64,000 bases of DNA from Sinomonas sp. P10A9 (GCF_041022165.1 NZ_CP163302.1:2976001-3040000); one strand, 5' to 3'; positions 45,195-56,240 are shown, counted from the stretch's first letter. Translations and numbers: made by a program. Notes: generated by a model from the letters alone, not told the origin.

Positions 45195-45845
45195 TCAGGC
45201 TCCCTTCACGGCGGTGCGGACGAGGACGACCGAGCCGCGGGCACCCGGGAGGGCGCCCTTGATGAGGAGCAGCGAGTTCTCGGCATCCACGGCGTGCACG
45301 GTGAGGTTCATGGTCGTCTGGCGCTCATTGCCCATGCGACCGGCCATGCGGAGGCCCTTGAAGACGCGGCCCGGGGTGGCGCAGGCACCGATGGAACCGG
45401 GCTTGCGGTGGTTCTTGTGGGCACCGTGGGAGGCACCGACGCCGTGGAAGCCGTGACGCTTCATGACACCGGCGAAGCCCTTGCCCTTTGTGGTGCCGAC
45501 GACGTCGATCTTCTGGCCGGCCTCGAAGGTCTCCACGGAGATCTCCTGGCCCAGCTCGTACGAGTCGGCGTCGGCGGTGCGGACCTCGACGAGGTGACGG
45601 CGCGGGGTCACGCCAGCCTTCTCGAAGTGTCCGGTCAGCGGCTTGTTGACCTTGCGCGGATCGATCTGGCCGTAGCCGATCTGGACCGCGGTGTAGCCGT
45701 CGGTCTCGGGGTTGCGCAGCTGGGTGACGACGTTGGAGTCGGCCTTAACAACAGTGACGGGGATGAGCTTGTTGGTCTCGTCCCAGACCTGGGTCATGCC
45801 GAGCTTCGTGCCCAGCAGGCCCTTCACATTACGGGTAGCGGTCAT
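45195..45845 (-). CDS. rplC: 50S ribosomal protein L3
   Basis: 216 residues: [40 protein letters not shown] and the conserved GQ-loop area [20 protein letters not shown]. It follows rpsJ by 20 bases. Confidence 0.96.
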   Translation of the reverse strand: MTATRNVKGLLGTKLGMTQVWDETNKLIPVTVVKADSNVVTQLRNPETDGYTAVQIGYGQIDPRKVNKPLTGHFEKAGVTPRRHLVEVRTADADSYELGQEISVETFEAGQKIDVVGTTKGKGFAGVMKRHGFHGVGASHGAHKNHRKPGSIGACATPGRVFKGLRMAGRMGNERQTTMNLTVHAVDAENSLLLIKGALPGARGSVVLVRTAVKGA

Positions 45846-45865
45846 AGTTTTCTCAGCACCTCCCT

Positions 45866-46174
45866 CTAGAGCTTGATTTCGATGTTGACGTCAGCCGGCA
45901 GGTCGAGGCGCATGAGCGAGTCGACCGCCTTCGGCGTCGGGTCGATGATGTCGATCAGCCGCTTGTGCGTGCGCATCTCAAAGTGCTCGCGGCTGTCCTT
46001 GTACTTGTGCGGAGAGCGGATGACGCAGTACACGTTCTTCTCCGTCGGCAGCGGAACGGGGCCCACTACCGTTGCGCCTGCGCGCGTGACCGTCTCAACG
46101 ATCTTCCGAGCTGAAGTATCGATGACCTCGTGGTCATACGACTTCAGCCGGATGCGGATCTTCTGTCCCGCCAT
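45866..46174 (-). CDS. rpsJ: 30S ribosomal protein S10
   Basis: 102 residues: [20 protein letters not shown] and [20 protein letters not shown]. First gene of the S10 operon; in E. coli S10 also acts as the transcription factor NusE. Confidence 0.97.
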   Translation of the reverse strand: MAGQKIRIRLKSYDHEVIDTSARKIVETVTRAGATVVGPVPLPTEKNVYCVIRSPHKYKDSREHFEMRTHKRLIDIIDPTPKAVDSLMRLDLPADVNIEIKL

Positions 46175-46569
46175 ATCGCCTGACTCGCTTTCGTCTGTCT
46201 AGCCCTGCTGGTGTCAGTTCACTGTTCTGTTGGCTGTGGCTGCCGAAGCATTCAAGGTTGTAACCACCACCGGCCGCACTGCCTGAATCCGGATTCCCGG
46301 GTTCCTCAGACAACCGGCCACTCCGACCCCCGCGGTCGGGCGTGTCGCGCCGATTGGCACGCACGTACCCTTAGCCTTTTGCGAAGGTGGGTCATATTTG
46401 GTCTCCAGCCTGGACCCTGCACCCGGCATTATCCGGATCGGGACGCGAAGGAGCGCTTGAACAACTCATCTAGTCTGCCAGACAACTGCCCGTAGCGCCA
46501 ATCGGCGCACGCGCACGCGCATCACCGCGCCTCTTGGCGGACCCGCGCGGTCGGCGCGAAGATAGGCGC
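46175..46569. other. S10 operon leader / divergent gap before the beta-glucosidase
   Basis: 395 bases without a gene. On the minus strand GATAAT (complement of 46428-46433) resembles a -10 box, which would leave a leader of about 250 bases before rpsJ. A hairpin CCGACC/GGTCGG lies at 46323-46339. No known leader motif or riboswitch was recognised. Confidence 0.45.
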
Positions 46570-48003
46570 ATGCCGCGTGCCGCCGTCGAACGCCTCGCCA
46601 GCCTGATTCCACACGACTTTACTCTCGGTGTCGCGACTTCCGCGTTCCAGATCGAGGGCGCCCTCGACGAGGATGGCAGAGGATCCTCGAGCTGGGATGA
46701 ATTCGCGGCGCGCCCGGGCGTGATCGACTCCGACGGCTCCCCCGCCCTCGCGTGCGACCACTACCACCGAAGCGGCGAGGACTTGGACCTCGTGGCGGGC
46801 CTCGGAGTGGACGCCTACCGTTTCTCCATCGCATGGTCCCGTGTGCAGCCCGAGGGCCGCGGCGCGTGGAACGAGAAGGGGTGGGACTTCTACGACCGGC
46901 TCATCGACGGCATGCTCGCGCGCGGCCTCTCACCCATGGCCACGCTCTTCCATTGGGACACACCGCTCGCCCTCGAGCACGACGGCGGGTGGCTGGCCCG
47001 GGCGACCGCCCTGCGGTTCGCCGAGTATGCCGCCGAGGCCGGCAGGCGGTTCGGCGACCGGGTGGACCGCTGGGTCACGCTCAACGAGCCGGTCTCACTG
47101 ACCCTCAACGGCTATGCACTCGGCATCCACGCGCCGGGGAGGCAGCTGCTCTTCGACGCCCTGCCTGCCGCTCACCACCAGCTCCTGGGCCACGGACTAG
47201 CGGTCCAGGCGCTGCGCGCAGCACGTGTGCGCGGGCAGATCGGCATCACGAACATGCACGCGCCGGTCCACCCGGCGAGCCGCGGCCCGCTCGACTGGAT
47301 CCATGCCAAGAGTGCCGACGTCCTGCTGAACAGGCTCTACGCAGACCCCGTGCTGCTGGGCCGCTACCCGAGGATTCCGTCCCTGGGCCGGCGACTCAAC
47401 CCCACCGACCGCCGCACGCGCGCGGACGATCTCGCGACCATCCACGCGCCGCTCGACTTCTACGGCCTCAATTACTACTACCCCGCACGGATCCGTACGG
47501 GCCCAGGTCCGACCCCCAACGGGGTCCAGCACACGGCCGCCATCGGCAAGACGCCATTCCACCTCGCCGAGCTCCCCGAATACGCGGTGACCGGCTTCGG
47601 GTGGCCCATCTCGCCTGAGTACTGCGGGGTGGTGCTCGGCGAGCTCAAGCAGCGCTACGGTGCTTCCCTGCCGCCGGTCTACATCACCGAGAGCGGGGCG
47701 AGCTTCCCGGAGCCGTCCCAATCGGACGGCATGATGCACGACGACGCGCGCGTCGCCTACCTCGCGTCGCATCTTGAGGCTGCGCTCGCAGCCGTCGGAC
47801 CGGGCGGCCCTGCCGAAGGGGTCGACCTGCGCGGCTGGTACGTGTGGACCCTCACCGACAACTTCGAGTGGGCCGCGGGCTACACCCAGCGGTTCGGGCT
47901 TGTGCACACCGACTTCGCGACGCTCGAGCGCACGCCGAAGGCCTCGTACTACTGGCTTCAGCAGCTGGCCCGGGCTCGGCACCGGCCAGCCGTGAGCGCG
48001 TGA
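46570..48003 (+). CDS. GH1 beta-glucosidase
   Basis: A 477-residue family 1 glycoside hydrolase, cytosolic (no signal peptide). The acid/base is Glu173 in VTLNEPVS and the nucleophile is Glu374 in YITESGAS. FTLGVATSAFQIEGALDEDG at the start and YVWTLTDNFEWAAGYTQRFG near the end are signature segments. The start is the ATG at 46570; an in-frame TTG lies 12 codons upstream. It probably hydrolyses cello-oligosaccharides or aryl/alkyl beta-glucosides taken up by the cell. No sugar regulator or transporter is adjacent. Confidence 0.92.
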   Translation: MPRAAVERLASLIPHDFTLGVATSAFQIEGALDEDGRGSSSWDEFAARPGVIDSDGSPALACDHYHRSGEDLDLVAGLGVDAYRFSIAWSRVQPEGRGAWNEKGWDFYDRLIDGMLARGLSPMATLFHWDTPLALEHDGGWLARATALRFAEYAAEAGRRFGDRVDRWVTLNEPVSLTLNGYALGIHAPGRQLLFDALPAAHHQLLGHGLAVQALRAARVRGQIGITNMHAPVHPASRGPLDWIHAKSADVLLNRLYADPVLLGRYPRIPSLGRRLNPTDRRTRADDLATIHAPLDFYGLNYYYPARIRTGPGPTPNGVQHTAAIGKTPFHLAELPEYAVTGFGWPISPEYCGVVLGELKQRYGASLPPVYITESGASFPEPSQSDGMMHDDARVAYLASHLEAALAAVGPGGPAEGVDLRGWYVWTLTDNFEWAAGYTQRFGLVHTDFATLERTPKASYYWLQQLARARHRPAVSA

Positions 48004-48111
48004 GGCCCGCGCCGGCGTCGCGCCAGCCCGACTGGCGCCGGACCCACCCGTGCCCGCGCTGCCCCCACCCGCGCTACCCCAAGCCGGGGCCCGCACTCAA
48101 GCGGACCGGCC

Positions 48112-48237
48112 CTACTCCCCGCGGTCCGATCTGCGGATCTGCCGGAAGCGCTCGATTTCGCGCTTGAAGTTCTTGCGCACCCAGAAGTAGCCAGCCACCA
48201 GGACGATGGCGAAGGCGATGACGACGATCCAGCTCAC
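48112..48237 (-). CDS. 41-residue single-pass membrane protein
   Basis: A small frame not obvious from length alone: a GTG at 48237 with GAGGGAAGG eight bases upstream. It encodes MSWIVVIAFAIVLVAGYFWV (one membrane helix) then a charged cytoplasmic tail (RKNFKREIERFRQIRRSDRG). It follows the 1438-residue membrane protein by 46 bases in the same direction, which suggests co-expression. The function is unknown; the strong ribosome-binding site and membrane/charged architecture argue that it is real. Confidence 0.6.
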   Translation of the reverse strand: MSWIVVIAFAIVLVAGYFWVRKNFKREIERFRQIRRSDRGE

Positions 48238-48283
48238 GGCGAAGGCCTTCCCTCGGTTGGCTCACGGGACTCCGGGCCTGCGC

Positions 48284-51200
48284 CTACCGTAGCAGGGTGC
48301 CACGCGGGCGGCGCGCCAGCCACCAGACGGCCGCCGCGATGATCGCGAGGCCGAGGATGCCCAGCAGCGCGTACACGTAGGCGCGTACGGACCAGAGCAC
48401 ACACGCCACCACGCCGGCCACGCCCCAGATCGTGAAGCGCCTCTCGCTCAGGAGGAGCCCTGCCAGCGTGAGCACCGCGAAGGCCACGAGGAGCCAGACC
48501 TGCTGGGCGTTGTCCCCCTCGAAGAGCGTCCACAGGCCCGTGAGCGTCAGGGCGCCGGAGGATCCCTCGAACCAAGCCCTGCCGACGGCCACGGAGCGTC
48601 GGACGTAGTAGCGCAGCAGGGCTATGACGGCGGCGACCACCACGTACCACTGCACGAGCCAGAAGGTGCTCGGGTCAGGGCCACCGGCAAAGACCGCGCG
48701 CTGCACAGCGGCGGTCAGGACGACCGCGCCCACCTCGACGCCGAGCCGGCGGAACCTGGGCCACAGCTCGGGTACGACGACGGCGACGAGCGCTGCGACG
48801 AGGAACGGGAGGACTACGGCGGCGGGCGCATCCCATGCCGTCGTGCCCGAGGCCGCGAGGGCCACGACTGCGGCGCCCGAGAGCGACCAACGGCGGACCG
48901 GATCGGCGGCAAACCGACCCGCCGCCCCGACGCGCTGCCCCCGGCGCCCGGGCCACCTGCCCGACCAGCGCAGCGCAACAGCTGCGGCCGCGGGGACGAG
49001 AGTTCCGGCCATGACCCGCACCGGCTCGCGCCAGACCACCGGAAGCCCATCGACGAGATCGAGCGCAATGGACGACCCGGCGGACAGGGTGAGGAGGACG
49101 CCGAGCGGGAAGGTGATCACGCTGATCCACTCAGTCGCCGTCCACACGTAGCTCGCGGCGAGAAGCACCGCCGCGGCCGCCCCGACCGCCACGCCGAGAA
49201 CCCACGAGCGCTCGGGCATGGCAAGGACGACTGCGTACACCGCAAAGGCTCCAGCACCGGCCGTCCACGCCCAGGGAAGAACCTGCCCACCCCGCCGCGC
49301 GCGCGGCTCCCACCGGGCCATGCCCGCGATGTGGGCGAGCGCGACCGCGGCGAGGAGGAGCGCGGTCGACTGGCCGCTGAGCAGAGGATGGACAAGGATC
49401 TGCCCGGCCTGGAAGTGCATGCTGGGCCCGAGTGCCACGGCACCGAGAAGGAGCCCCGCGACACCCACGTACCCTGCCCTAGGGTGGCTCCGGAGCGTCG
49501 CGAGGACACTCACCACCACGAACAGCGCCTCGAGCAGGATGACCCAACGGCCGCCCTCTGGCCCCTGCCGGGCCAACAGGAGATAGCCGAGCGGCACCGC
49601 GAGCTGGCCCGCGAGGCCGCTCCAGTAGGTCGCCTCTTGGAACGGCAGCGCCGCCGTCGCGCGGGCCAGGACGCGGCGGACGACGTGCTGGAGCGCCAGC
49701 CCCACGGCGAGGACGATGCTGATCCATGTGGGCGACGCCGTGGCGTCCTGGGCCACCAGCATGGCCAGCGCCACGGGGAGGGCGCGGGCAGCCACGAGGT
49801 GCGCTCCCTTGGATGCGGCCTGGGGAGCGAGATACACCATGGCGGCCGAGAACACCGTGAACAGCGCGGTGAGGATCTCGAGGACCCGGAGGTCTCGAGC
49901 CGCGACGACGGCCATGACCGCCAGCGCCACCGGCGCGACGGCGGCCGAGGCACGCCGTAGACGGAGCGCCATCCCTGCGAGCGCCGAGGCTACGGCGAAG
50001 GCGACCACGATGATCGCGGCGAGGTGGCTGAGCGAGTCGGTCATGCCGACACCGCGGAGGCGCTCCATCGCCACCGCGGCGGTCGCAGGAAGGGCGACGC
50101 CGAGGACGACTGCCGCGTCCTCGAGCGTCCACCGGAAGCGGCGTCCCGTGCGGTGGCCCCACAGCTCGACCGCGATGGGGACGGCAACCTGTACGAGGAC
50201 CACCGCGGCGAAGACGTGCACGCCCGTGATGCGCTCGCCGAAGGCCACCGGCCGCCACCCGTCGAGCTCGAGCTCTCGGAACGCACCGAGGGCCAGGAGT
50301 GTCGCGGCACCCCGGGCCAGCCAGATGTATGCCCAGCGCCGGATGGTGGACGACGCACGCCACGCGGAGATTCCGAGCACCGAGACGGAAAGGGCCAGCA
50401 CCGCGTTGGAGAGCCCGCCTTCGCCGACGAGGAAGGCCTCGAGGGCAAGCACACCGAGCAGGAGGTTCGGCACGGACTCCCCCACCGCTGCCTGCGCCGG
50501 ACCGCCGGTGGTGGAGCCGTCGCGATCCAGGCCGACCGGCGCCGACGGCACGAGGAAGAGCCCAGCCCAGAGGGCCACGGCACCCGCGCAGGCGACAGAC
50601 ACGGCAGGACCGTAGAGTGGCGACAGATGGCTCGCCGGGGCGAACAAGGTCCCACCCGCGACGCCGACTGTCGTCACGGACACGAAGGCGGTCGAGGCCA
50701 GCACCCACGTCATCGCACCCCGACGGTACTCCGGAAGCCGCGCTGCCCCCAGCACGCCTGTCCCGGCCAGTTGGGCGGCGGCTGTGGCCAGGACCGCAAA
50801 CGCGACGGCCGCGACCCTGGATGAGGGGCGCGTCGAGTCGGGCAGGAGCGCCGCCACGATCGAGGGCACGGCAAGCAGGGATGCGAGCCGCGCGGCCGCA
50901 ACGAAATGGATCCGTCCCCAGACGGGCAGGGAATCTTCGACCGCAGGAGCTGGCGGCCACACCGCCCTCGAGGCGAAGTAGAGGCACCCCTCCACGGCGA
51001 GGACAGCGAGGGGCCAACGGGCCAGATCGAGGAACGGCAGCACCGCGAACGCGAGGACCGGCAGCCAATCGGCCGGCGCACCCCACCGCCAGGCCACGAA
51101 CTGCGCCGTGACCCCGAACACGGCCGCGGCAATGAAGAGGTAGCCGTCCGCCCCCGGAGTCGACACGGCCGAGGCAACGGCGACCAGCGCGGCCTGCACG

Positions 51201-52600
51201 AAGACCCCGGTCGCCTGTTCCACCCGTGCCACGCGCGGCGACAGGCCAAGCCCGGGCGCCGCCCGCCACTCGAGCGCGGCGGAGGCGAGAGTCCCCAGCG
51301 CGATCATGACGACGGCGGCCACCGCCCCGGCCGCCAGGGCGGAGTGTCCGAACCAGGTCAGCCCGGCGTCCACCGCCTGCGCCGCGCCGACCCCGGCGGC
51401 GATCGCCGACGTCGTGCGTGCGCCCCACCACGAGAGGCGTCGCATGAGCGCACGCCCGGTGAGGAACGAGGTGGCGGCAAGGTAGACGCTCATCGCCGCA
51501 ACAAGGCCCGGATACTGCCAGCGGTCCAAGATTTGGACCGTGACGGTGGCGGCAACGAACGTCGATGGCACCACGTACGGGTGCAGCTGTGCGATGGGCC
51601 GGAGATACAGGGGCGGCACCCATCTGGGCTCAACGGCGGAGACCACCGCGAGGACTGCCGCGGCCCCGATGAGGGCGGCATAGTCCGCCGCGAGGGCCCC
51701 GCCGAGCACTTCCGTGCCAGACCAGGCTGTGGTGAACACGAACGTCAGGCTCAGGTAGACGAGGACCCGGCTTTCGATGCGGACGGCGGCAAAGCCGAAG
51801 GCGACGAGCCCCACCAGGCTCGTGATGAGCCACGAGAGGCTGGGCCTGTGCAGCACGACGATATCGAGGCCGAGGCCCGTGACCGGTAGGAGCGCGAGGC
51901 CCGTCCCGGCGAAGGCAACGGCCGCAGGGCGGAGCCTGGGGAACCGCGCATGGACCACCAGGCCGGCGACGTAGAACAGTGCGGTGACCCCCGCCAGCCC
52001 GGCGAGACGCAGGCCCTTGTCGACGCTGCTCGTGAGGAAGAGCGCGGCTGCCGCCACCATCAGGAGCGCAGCAGCGTACAGGGCGATGTTCGCACTCTGG
52101 ATCCCGCGCCGTTCCCTGCGGCGTGCGGCCTCCTCGGCCATTTCCTCAGGAGACCGGCTGGGCATGGGCGAGGGCGCCTGGAGGCGGGGAGCCGTCGGAA
52201 TGGACATCACCCGGCGGCCCGCGCGCGGCATTGCTGCCGCTCCGGGCTGGGCTGGGCCCCAGACGGTGGGCGCACCGGGCGACGCCATGGGCGGCGCTCC
52301 CGATCCGACAGCCGGCCAACTGCCTGGCACCGCGACGGCCGACGGCGCCGCCGGCGTGGGCACGGCGGCAGGGGCCTTGGGCACCACGGGCGCCGGGGCG
52401 GACGTCCGCAGGGCCTGGGCCCAACCGGCACGGTGGCCCTCGTAGTACCCAGCGCGGTGCCCTTCGAGGTATCCCGCCCGATGACCGTCCGTGTAGCCGG
52501 CCTCGTAGGGACCCTGCCCTCCTGGTGCCCTAGCGTCCACGACTGCCTCCGTCGCCTGCGGTCTGCCCGATCGGGCAACGTCTATCCGATCGGGCATCAT
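48284..52600 (-). CDS. very large polytopic membrane protein with N-terminal GxxxG repeat
   Basis: 1438 residues. Residues 35-59 carry seven Gly at exact 4-residue spacing, in repeats GYTDGHRA, GYLEGHRA, GYYEGHRA. A Pro/Ala-rich linker and an Arg/Glu-rich segment (EEMAEEAARRRERRGIQ) follow. The remaining roughly 1260 residues are almost entirely hydrophobic helices, more than 30 predicted. The C-terminal part (RAYVYALLGILGLAIIAAAV) resembles the SCO7613-type membrane proteins of actinobacteria, whose function is not established. ATGs at 52600 and 52597 are alternative starts. A 14-base palindrome, TGCCCGATCGGGCA, lies in the first codons (52564-52577). Confidence 0.75.
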   Translation of the reverse strand: MMPDRIDVARSGRPQATEAVVDARAPGGQGPYEAGYTDGHRAGYLEGHRAGYYEGHRAGWAQALRTSAPAPVVPKAPAAVPTPAAPSAVAVPGSWPAVGSGAPPMASPGAPTVWGPAQPGAAAMPRAGRRVMSIPTAPRLQAPSPMPSRSPEEMAEEAARRRERRGIQSANIALYAAALLMVAAAALFLTSSVDKGLRLAGLAGVTALFYVAGLVVHARFPRLRPAAVAFAGTGLALLPVTGLGLDIVVLHRPSLSWLITSLVGLVAFGFAAVRIESRVLVYLSLTFVFTTAWSGTEVLGGALAADYAALIGAAAVLAVVSAVEPRWVPPLYLRPIAQLHPYVVPSTFVAATVTVQILDRWQYPGLVAAMSVYLAATSFLTGRALMRRLSWWGARTTSAIAAGVGAAQAVDAGLTWFGHSALAAGAVAAVVMIALGTLASAALEWRAAPGLGLSPRVARVEQATGVFVQAALVAVASAVSTPGADGYLFIAAAVFGVTAQFVAWRWGAPADWLPVLAFAVLPFLDLARWPLAVLAVEGCLYFASRAVWPPAPAVEDSLPVWGRIHFVAAARLASLLAVPSIVAALLPDSTRPSSRVAAVAFAVLATAAAQLAGTGVLGAARLPEYRRGAMTWVLASTAFVSVTTVGVAGGTLFAPASHLSPLYGPAVSVACAGAVALWAGLFLVPSAPVGLDRDGSTTGGPAQAAVGESVPNLLLGVLALEAFLVGEGGLSNAVLALSVSVLGISAWRASSTIRRWAYIWLARGAATLLALGAFRELELDGWRPVAFGERITGVHVFAAVVLVQVAVPIAVELWGHRTGRRFRWTLEDAAVVLGVALPATAAVAMERLRGVGMTDSLSHLAAIIVVAFAVASALAGMALRLRRASAAVAPVALAVMAVVAARDLRVLEILTALFTVFSAAMVYLAPQAASKGAHLVAARALPVALAMLVAQDATASPTWISIVLAVGLALQHVVRRVLARATAALPFQEATYWSGLAGQLAVPLGYLLLARQGPEGGRWVILLEALFVVVSVLATLRSHPRAGYVGVAGLLLGAVALGPSMHFQAGQILVHPLLSGQSTALLLAAVALAHIAGMARWEPRARRGGQVLPWAWTAGAGAFAVYAVVLAMPERSWVLGVAVGAAAAVLLAASYVWTATEWISVITFPLGVLLTLSAGSSIALDLVDGLPVVWREPVRVMAGTLVPAAAAVALRWSGRWPGRRGQRVGAAGRFAADPVRRWSLSGAAVVALAASGTTAWDAPAAVVLPFLVAALVAVVVPELWPRFRRLGVEVGAVVLTAAVQRAVFAGGPDPSTFWLVQWYVVVAAVIALLRYYVRRSVAVGRAWFEGSSGALTLTGLWTLFEGDNAQQVWLLVAFAVLTLAGLLLSERRFTIWGVAGVVACVLWSVRAYVYALLGILGLAIIAAAVWWLARRPRGTLLR

Positions 52601-52656
52601 TTATCCATTTGTCAGACGAAGAATATCGCTCCGCGCAGGCACCCCATAGAGCCGAA

Positions 52657-52688
52657 AGGACCCCGTCGCGGTGAAGCGACGGGGTCCT
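52657..52688 (-). terminator. tuf terminator
   Basis: A 13-bp perfect stem AGGACCCCGTCGC (52657-52669) with GCGACGGGGTCCT (52676-52688) and a 6-base loop, 46 bases after the tuf stop and 57 bases before the start of the large membrane protein gene. Confidence 0.88.
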
Positions 52689-52733
52689 CTGGGACCAGCC
52701 CTGAAGGGCGGCAGTTCCTCGAAAGTGAGGAGA

Positions 52734-53924
52734 CTACTTGATGATCTTGGTCACGCGGCCCGAGCCAACGGTGCGGCCACCCTCACGGATAGCGAAGCCG
52801 AGGCCCTCTTCCATGGCGATCGGCTGGATGAGCGCAACGGTCATCTCAGTGTTGTCGCCGGGCATGACCATCTCGGTGCCCTCGGGGAGGGTGATGACGC
52901 CGGTCACGTCCGTGGTACGGAAGTAGAACTGCGGGCGGTAGTTCGAGTAGAACGGGTTGTGACGGCCGCCCTCATCCTTGGAGAGGATGTAGACGTTCGC
53001 CTCGAAGTCGGTGTGCGGGGTGATGGAACCCGGCTTCACGACGACCTGGCCGCGCTCGACGTCCTCGCGCTTGATGCCGCGGAGCAGAAGGCCACAGTTC
53101 TCGCCGGCCCATGCCTCGTCGAGCTGCTTGTGGAACATCTCGATACCCGTGACCGTGGTCTTCTGGACCGGGCGGATGCCGACGATCTCGACCTCGGAGT
53201 TCAGGGCGAGGGTACCGCGCTCGGCGCGGCCCGTCACGACGGTGCCACGACCGGTGATCGTGAAGACGTCCTCGATAGGCATGAGGAACGGCTTGTCGCG
53301 GTCACGGATCGGGTCCGGAACGTTCTCGTCCACAGCCTCCATGAGCTCCTCGACCGACTTGACCCACTTGGGATCGCCCTCGAGAGCCTTGAGGCCCGAG
53401 ACGCGGATCACCGGGGCGTTGTCGCCATCGAAGCCCTGCGAGGAGAGGAGCTCGCGCACCTCCATCTCGACGAGGTCAAGGAGCTCCTCATCGTCGACCA
53501 TGTCGGCCTTGTTGAGGGCGACGAGCAGGTACGGAACACCAACCTGGCGGGCAAGCAGAACGTGCTCACGCGTCTGGGCCATCGGGCCGTCCGTCGCAGC
53601 AACCACGAGGATGGCGCCGTCCATCTGCGCCGCACCCGTGATCATGTTCTTGATGTAGTCAGCGTGACCCGGAGCATCGACGTGAGCGTAGTGGCGCTTC
53701 TCCGTCTGGTACTCGATGTGGGAGATGTTGATGGTGATGCCGCGCTGGCGCTCCTCAGGAGCGGAGTCGATCTGCGCGAAGTCGCGCTTCTCGTTGAGAT
53801 CGGGGTACTTGTCGGCAAGCACCTTCGAAATGGCAGCGGTCAGCGTCGTCTTGCCGTGGTCAACGTGGCCGATAGTGCCGATGTTGACGTGCGGCTTAGT
53901 CCGCTCGAACTTTGCCTTCGCCAC
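52734..53924 (-). CDS. tuf: elongation factor Tu
   Basis: 396 residues. Delivers aminoacyl-tRNA to the ribosome. G1 [14 protein letters not shown], the DCPG-equivalent [20 protein letters not shown] and NKADMV are all present, and the C-terminus is [15 protein letters not shown]. The start is a GTG with GGAGGAACCA upstream. Separated from fusA by a terminator, so it is likely transcribed mainly from its own promoter. Confidence 0.97.
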   Translation of the reverse strand: MAKAKFERTKPHVNIGTIGHVDHGKTTLTAAISKVLADKYPDLNEKRDFAQIDSAPEERQRGITINISHIEYQTEKRHYAHVDAPGHADYIKNMITGAAQMDGAILVVAATDGPMAQTREHVLLARQVGVPYLLVALNKADMVDDEELLDLVEMEVRELLSSQGFDGDNAPVIRVSGLKALEGDPKWVKSVEELMEAVDENVPDPIRDRDKPFLMPIEDVFTITGRGTVVTGRAERGTLALNSEVEIVGIRPVQKTTVTGIEMFHKQLDEAWAGENCGLLLRGIKREDVERGQVVVKPGSITPHTDFEANVYILSKDEGGRHNPFYSNYRPQFYFRTTDVTGVITLPEGTEMVMPGDNTEMTVALIQPIAMEEGLGFAIREGGRTVGSGRVTKIIK

Positions 53925-53992
53925 TGGTTCCTCCTAGAACTGATACAGAAGACTTGCTTCCAGCCGCGACTGTCGCAGCTGAAACTTTTGCA

Positions 53993-54022
53993 AGTCTACT
54001 GTGGGCTGTGTTTTTTCGTGAA
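53993..54022 (-). promoter_or_regulatory. possible tuf promoter
   Basis: On the minus strand TTCACG (54022-54017) and TAGACT (53998-53993) with an 18-base spacer containing an A-run. It lies between the fusA terminator and tuf, leaving a leader of roughly 60 bases. Pattern match only. Confidence 0.35.
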
Positions 54023-54060
54023 ATCACGCGGAAGTATACCCCCGCGCGGAGGGTGACCCA

Positions 54061-54108
54061 CCGCCGTCGTCCGCGTTCTCCCGTGCGGGAGAGCACCCAC
54101 GACGGCGG
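54061..54108 (-). terminator. terminator between fusA and tuf
   Basis: The outer stem CCGCCGTCGT (54061-54070) pairs with ACGACGGCGG (54099-54108); the inner stem is TCTCCC/GGGAGA (54077-54092). It starts 18 bases after the fusA stop. Confidence 0.75.
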
Positions 54109-54125
54109 CGAGCCGCGGTCCAGAA

Positions 54126-56240
54126 CTACTCGCCGCGCGACTTCTGGATGATCTCGTCGGCAACAGCCTTCGGGACCTCAGAGTAGCTGTCGAACTGCAT
54201 CGAGTAGACAGCACGGCCCTGGGTCTTCGACCGAAGGTCGCCAATGTAGCCGAACATCTCGGACAGCGGCACGAGGGCGCGGATGACCTTGACTCCGACA
54301 GCGTCCTCCATGGCCTGGATCTGGCCACGGCGGGCGTTGAGGTCGCCGATGACGTCGCCCATGTATTCCTCAGGCGTACGGACCTCGACGGCCATCAGCG
54401 GCTCGAGGAGCACAGGGTTGGCGCGGCGTGCGCCCTCCTTGAACACCTGCGAACCGGCGATCTTGAACGCCATCTCCGAGGAGTCGACGTCGTGGTAGGC
54501 GCCATCGGTGATCGACGCCTTGACGCCGACCATCGGGTAGCCGGCAAGGATGCCGAACTGCATGGCGTCCTGGATGCCCGCGTCGACGCTCGGGATGTAC
54601 TCGCGCGGCACGCGGCCACCCGTGACGGCGTTCACGAACTCGTACATCGTGCCCTCGGCGGTGTCGAGCGGCTCGAACGTGACCTGCACCTTGGCGAACT
54701 GGCCGGAACCGCCAGTCTGCTTCTTGTGCGTGTAGTCGACCTTCTCGACCTTCTTCTTGATGGTCTCACGGTACGCGACCTGGGGCTTGCCCACGTTCGC
54801 CTCGACCTTGTACTCGCGGCGCATGCGGTCCACCAGGATGTCCAGGTGGAGCTCGCCCATGCCGCCGATCTCGGTCTGGCCCGTCTCCTCGTTGTGGGAG
54901 ACGGTGAACGTCGGGTCCTCGGCGGAGAGCTTCTGGATGGCCGTGGACAGCTTCTCCTGGTCACCCTTGGTCTTCGGCTCGATGGCCACGAAGATCACCG
55001 GCTCCGGGAAGGACATCGACTCGAGGACGATCGGCGCGTTGACGTCGCAGAGCGTGTCACCGGTCGTGGTGTCCTTGAGGCCGATCACCGCGTAGATGTG
55101 GCCGGCGTGGACCTCATCGACGGGGTTCTCCTTGTTGGCGTGCATCTGGAAGAGCTTCCCGATGCGCTCCTTCTTGCCCTTCGTCGAGTTCAGCACCTGG
55201 ATGCCCGAGGTGGCCTTGCCCGAGTAGACGCGGATGAAGTTGAGCTGCCCGAAGAACGGGTGCGCCGCAATCTTGAACGCGAGAGCCGAGAACGGCTCGT
55301 CCTCGCTCGGCTTGCGGGTGAGTTCGATCGACTCGTCCTTGGGGTCGTGGCCGACCATGGCCGGGACGTCCAGCGGGGACGGGAGGTAGTCGATGACGGC
55401 GTCGAGCATCGGCTGGACACCGCGGTTCTTGAACGCAGAGCCACAGAAGACCGGGTAGATCTCGGAGTTGACCGTGAGCTTGCGGATGCCCGCCTTGAGC
55501 TCGTCGACCGAGACCTCTTCGCCCTCGAGGTACTTCTCCATGAGCTCTTCGGAGGCCTCGGCAACGGCCTCGACGAGGTCGGCGCGGTACTGCTCGGCCT
55601 TCTCCTGGAGGTCGGCAGGGATCTCCTGCGTCTCGTAGGAGGCACCCATGGTCACGTCGCCCTTGGCGTCGCCGGGCCATACGAGGGCCTTCATGGTCAG
55701 CAGGTCCACAACACCGATGAAGTCGCTCTCGGAGCCGATGGGCAGCTGCATGACGAGCGGCTTGGCACCGAGGCGCTTGATGATGGTGTCTACGGTGAAG
55801 TAGAAGTCGGCACCGAGCTTGTCCATCTTGTTGACGAAGCAGATGCGCGGGACGTCGTACTTGTCAGCCTGACGCCACACCGTCTCCGACTGGGGCTCGA
55901 CGCCCTCCTTGCCGTCGAAGACGGCAACGGCGCCATCGAGGACACGCAGGGAGCGCTCAACCTCAACCGTGAAGTCCACGTGGCCCGGCGTGTCGATGAT
56001 GTTGATCTGGTTGTTGTTCCAGAAGCAGCTCACGGCGGCAGACGTGATCGTGATGCCGCGCTCCTTCTCCTGCTCCATCCAGTCGGTCGTCGACGCGCCG
56101 TCGTGCGTCTCGCCGATCTTGTGCGTCATGCCCGTGTAGAAGAGGATGCGCTCGGTCGTGGTGGTCTTGCCGGCATCGATGTGCGCCATGATGCCGATAT
56201 TGCGGACCCTGCTGAGGTCGGTAAGCACGTCGAGTGCCAC
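54126..56240 (-). CDS. fusA: elongation factor G
   Basis: 704 residues, the translocase GTPase. G1 [50 protein letters not shown] and domain IV motif [20 protein letters not shown] sequence ([19 protein letters not shown]) are present. The start is a GTG at 56240. It follows rpsG by 75 bases across a hairpin. Confidence 0.97.
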   Translation of the reverse strand: MALDVLTDLSRVRNIGIMAHIDAGKTTTTERILFYTGMTHKIGETHDGASTTDWMEQEKERGITITSAAVSCFWNNNQINIIDTPGHVDFTVEVERSLRVLDGAVAVFDGKEGVEPQSETVWRQADKYDVPRICFVNKMDKLGADFYFTVDTIIKRLGAKPLVMQLPIGSESDFIGVVDLLTMKALVWPGDAKGDVTMGASYETQEIPADLQEKAEQYRADLVEAVAEASEELMEKYLEGEEVSVDELKAGIRKLTVNSEIYPVFCGSAFKNRGVQPMLDAVIDYLPSPLDVPAMVGHDPKDESIELTRKPSEDEPFSALAFKIAAHPFFGQLNFIRVYSGKATSGIQVLNSTKGKKERIGKLFQMHANKENPVDEVHAGHIYAVIGLKDTTTGDTLCDVNAPIVLESMSFPEPVIFVAIEPKTKGDQEKLSTAIQKLSAEDPTFTVSHNEETGQTEIGGMGELHLDILVDRMRREYKVEANVGKPQVAYRETIKKKVEKVDYTHKKQTGGSGQFAKVQVTFEPLDTAEGTMYEFVNAVTGGRVPREYIPSVDAGIQDAMQFGILAGYPMVGVKASITDGAYHDVDSSEMAFKIAGSQVFKEGARRANPVLLEPLMAVEVRTPEEYMGDVIGDLNARRGQIQAMEDAVGVKVIRALVPLSEMFGYIGDLRSKTQGRAVYSMQFDSYSEVPKAVADEIIQKSRGE

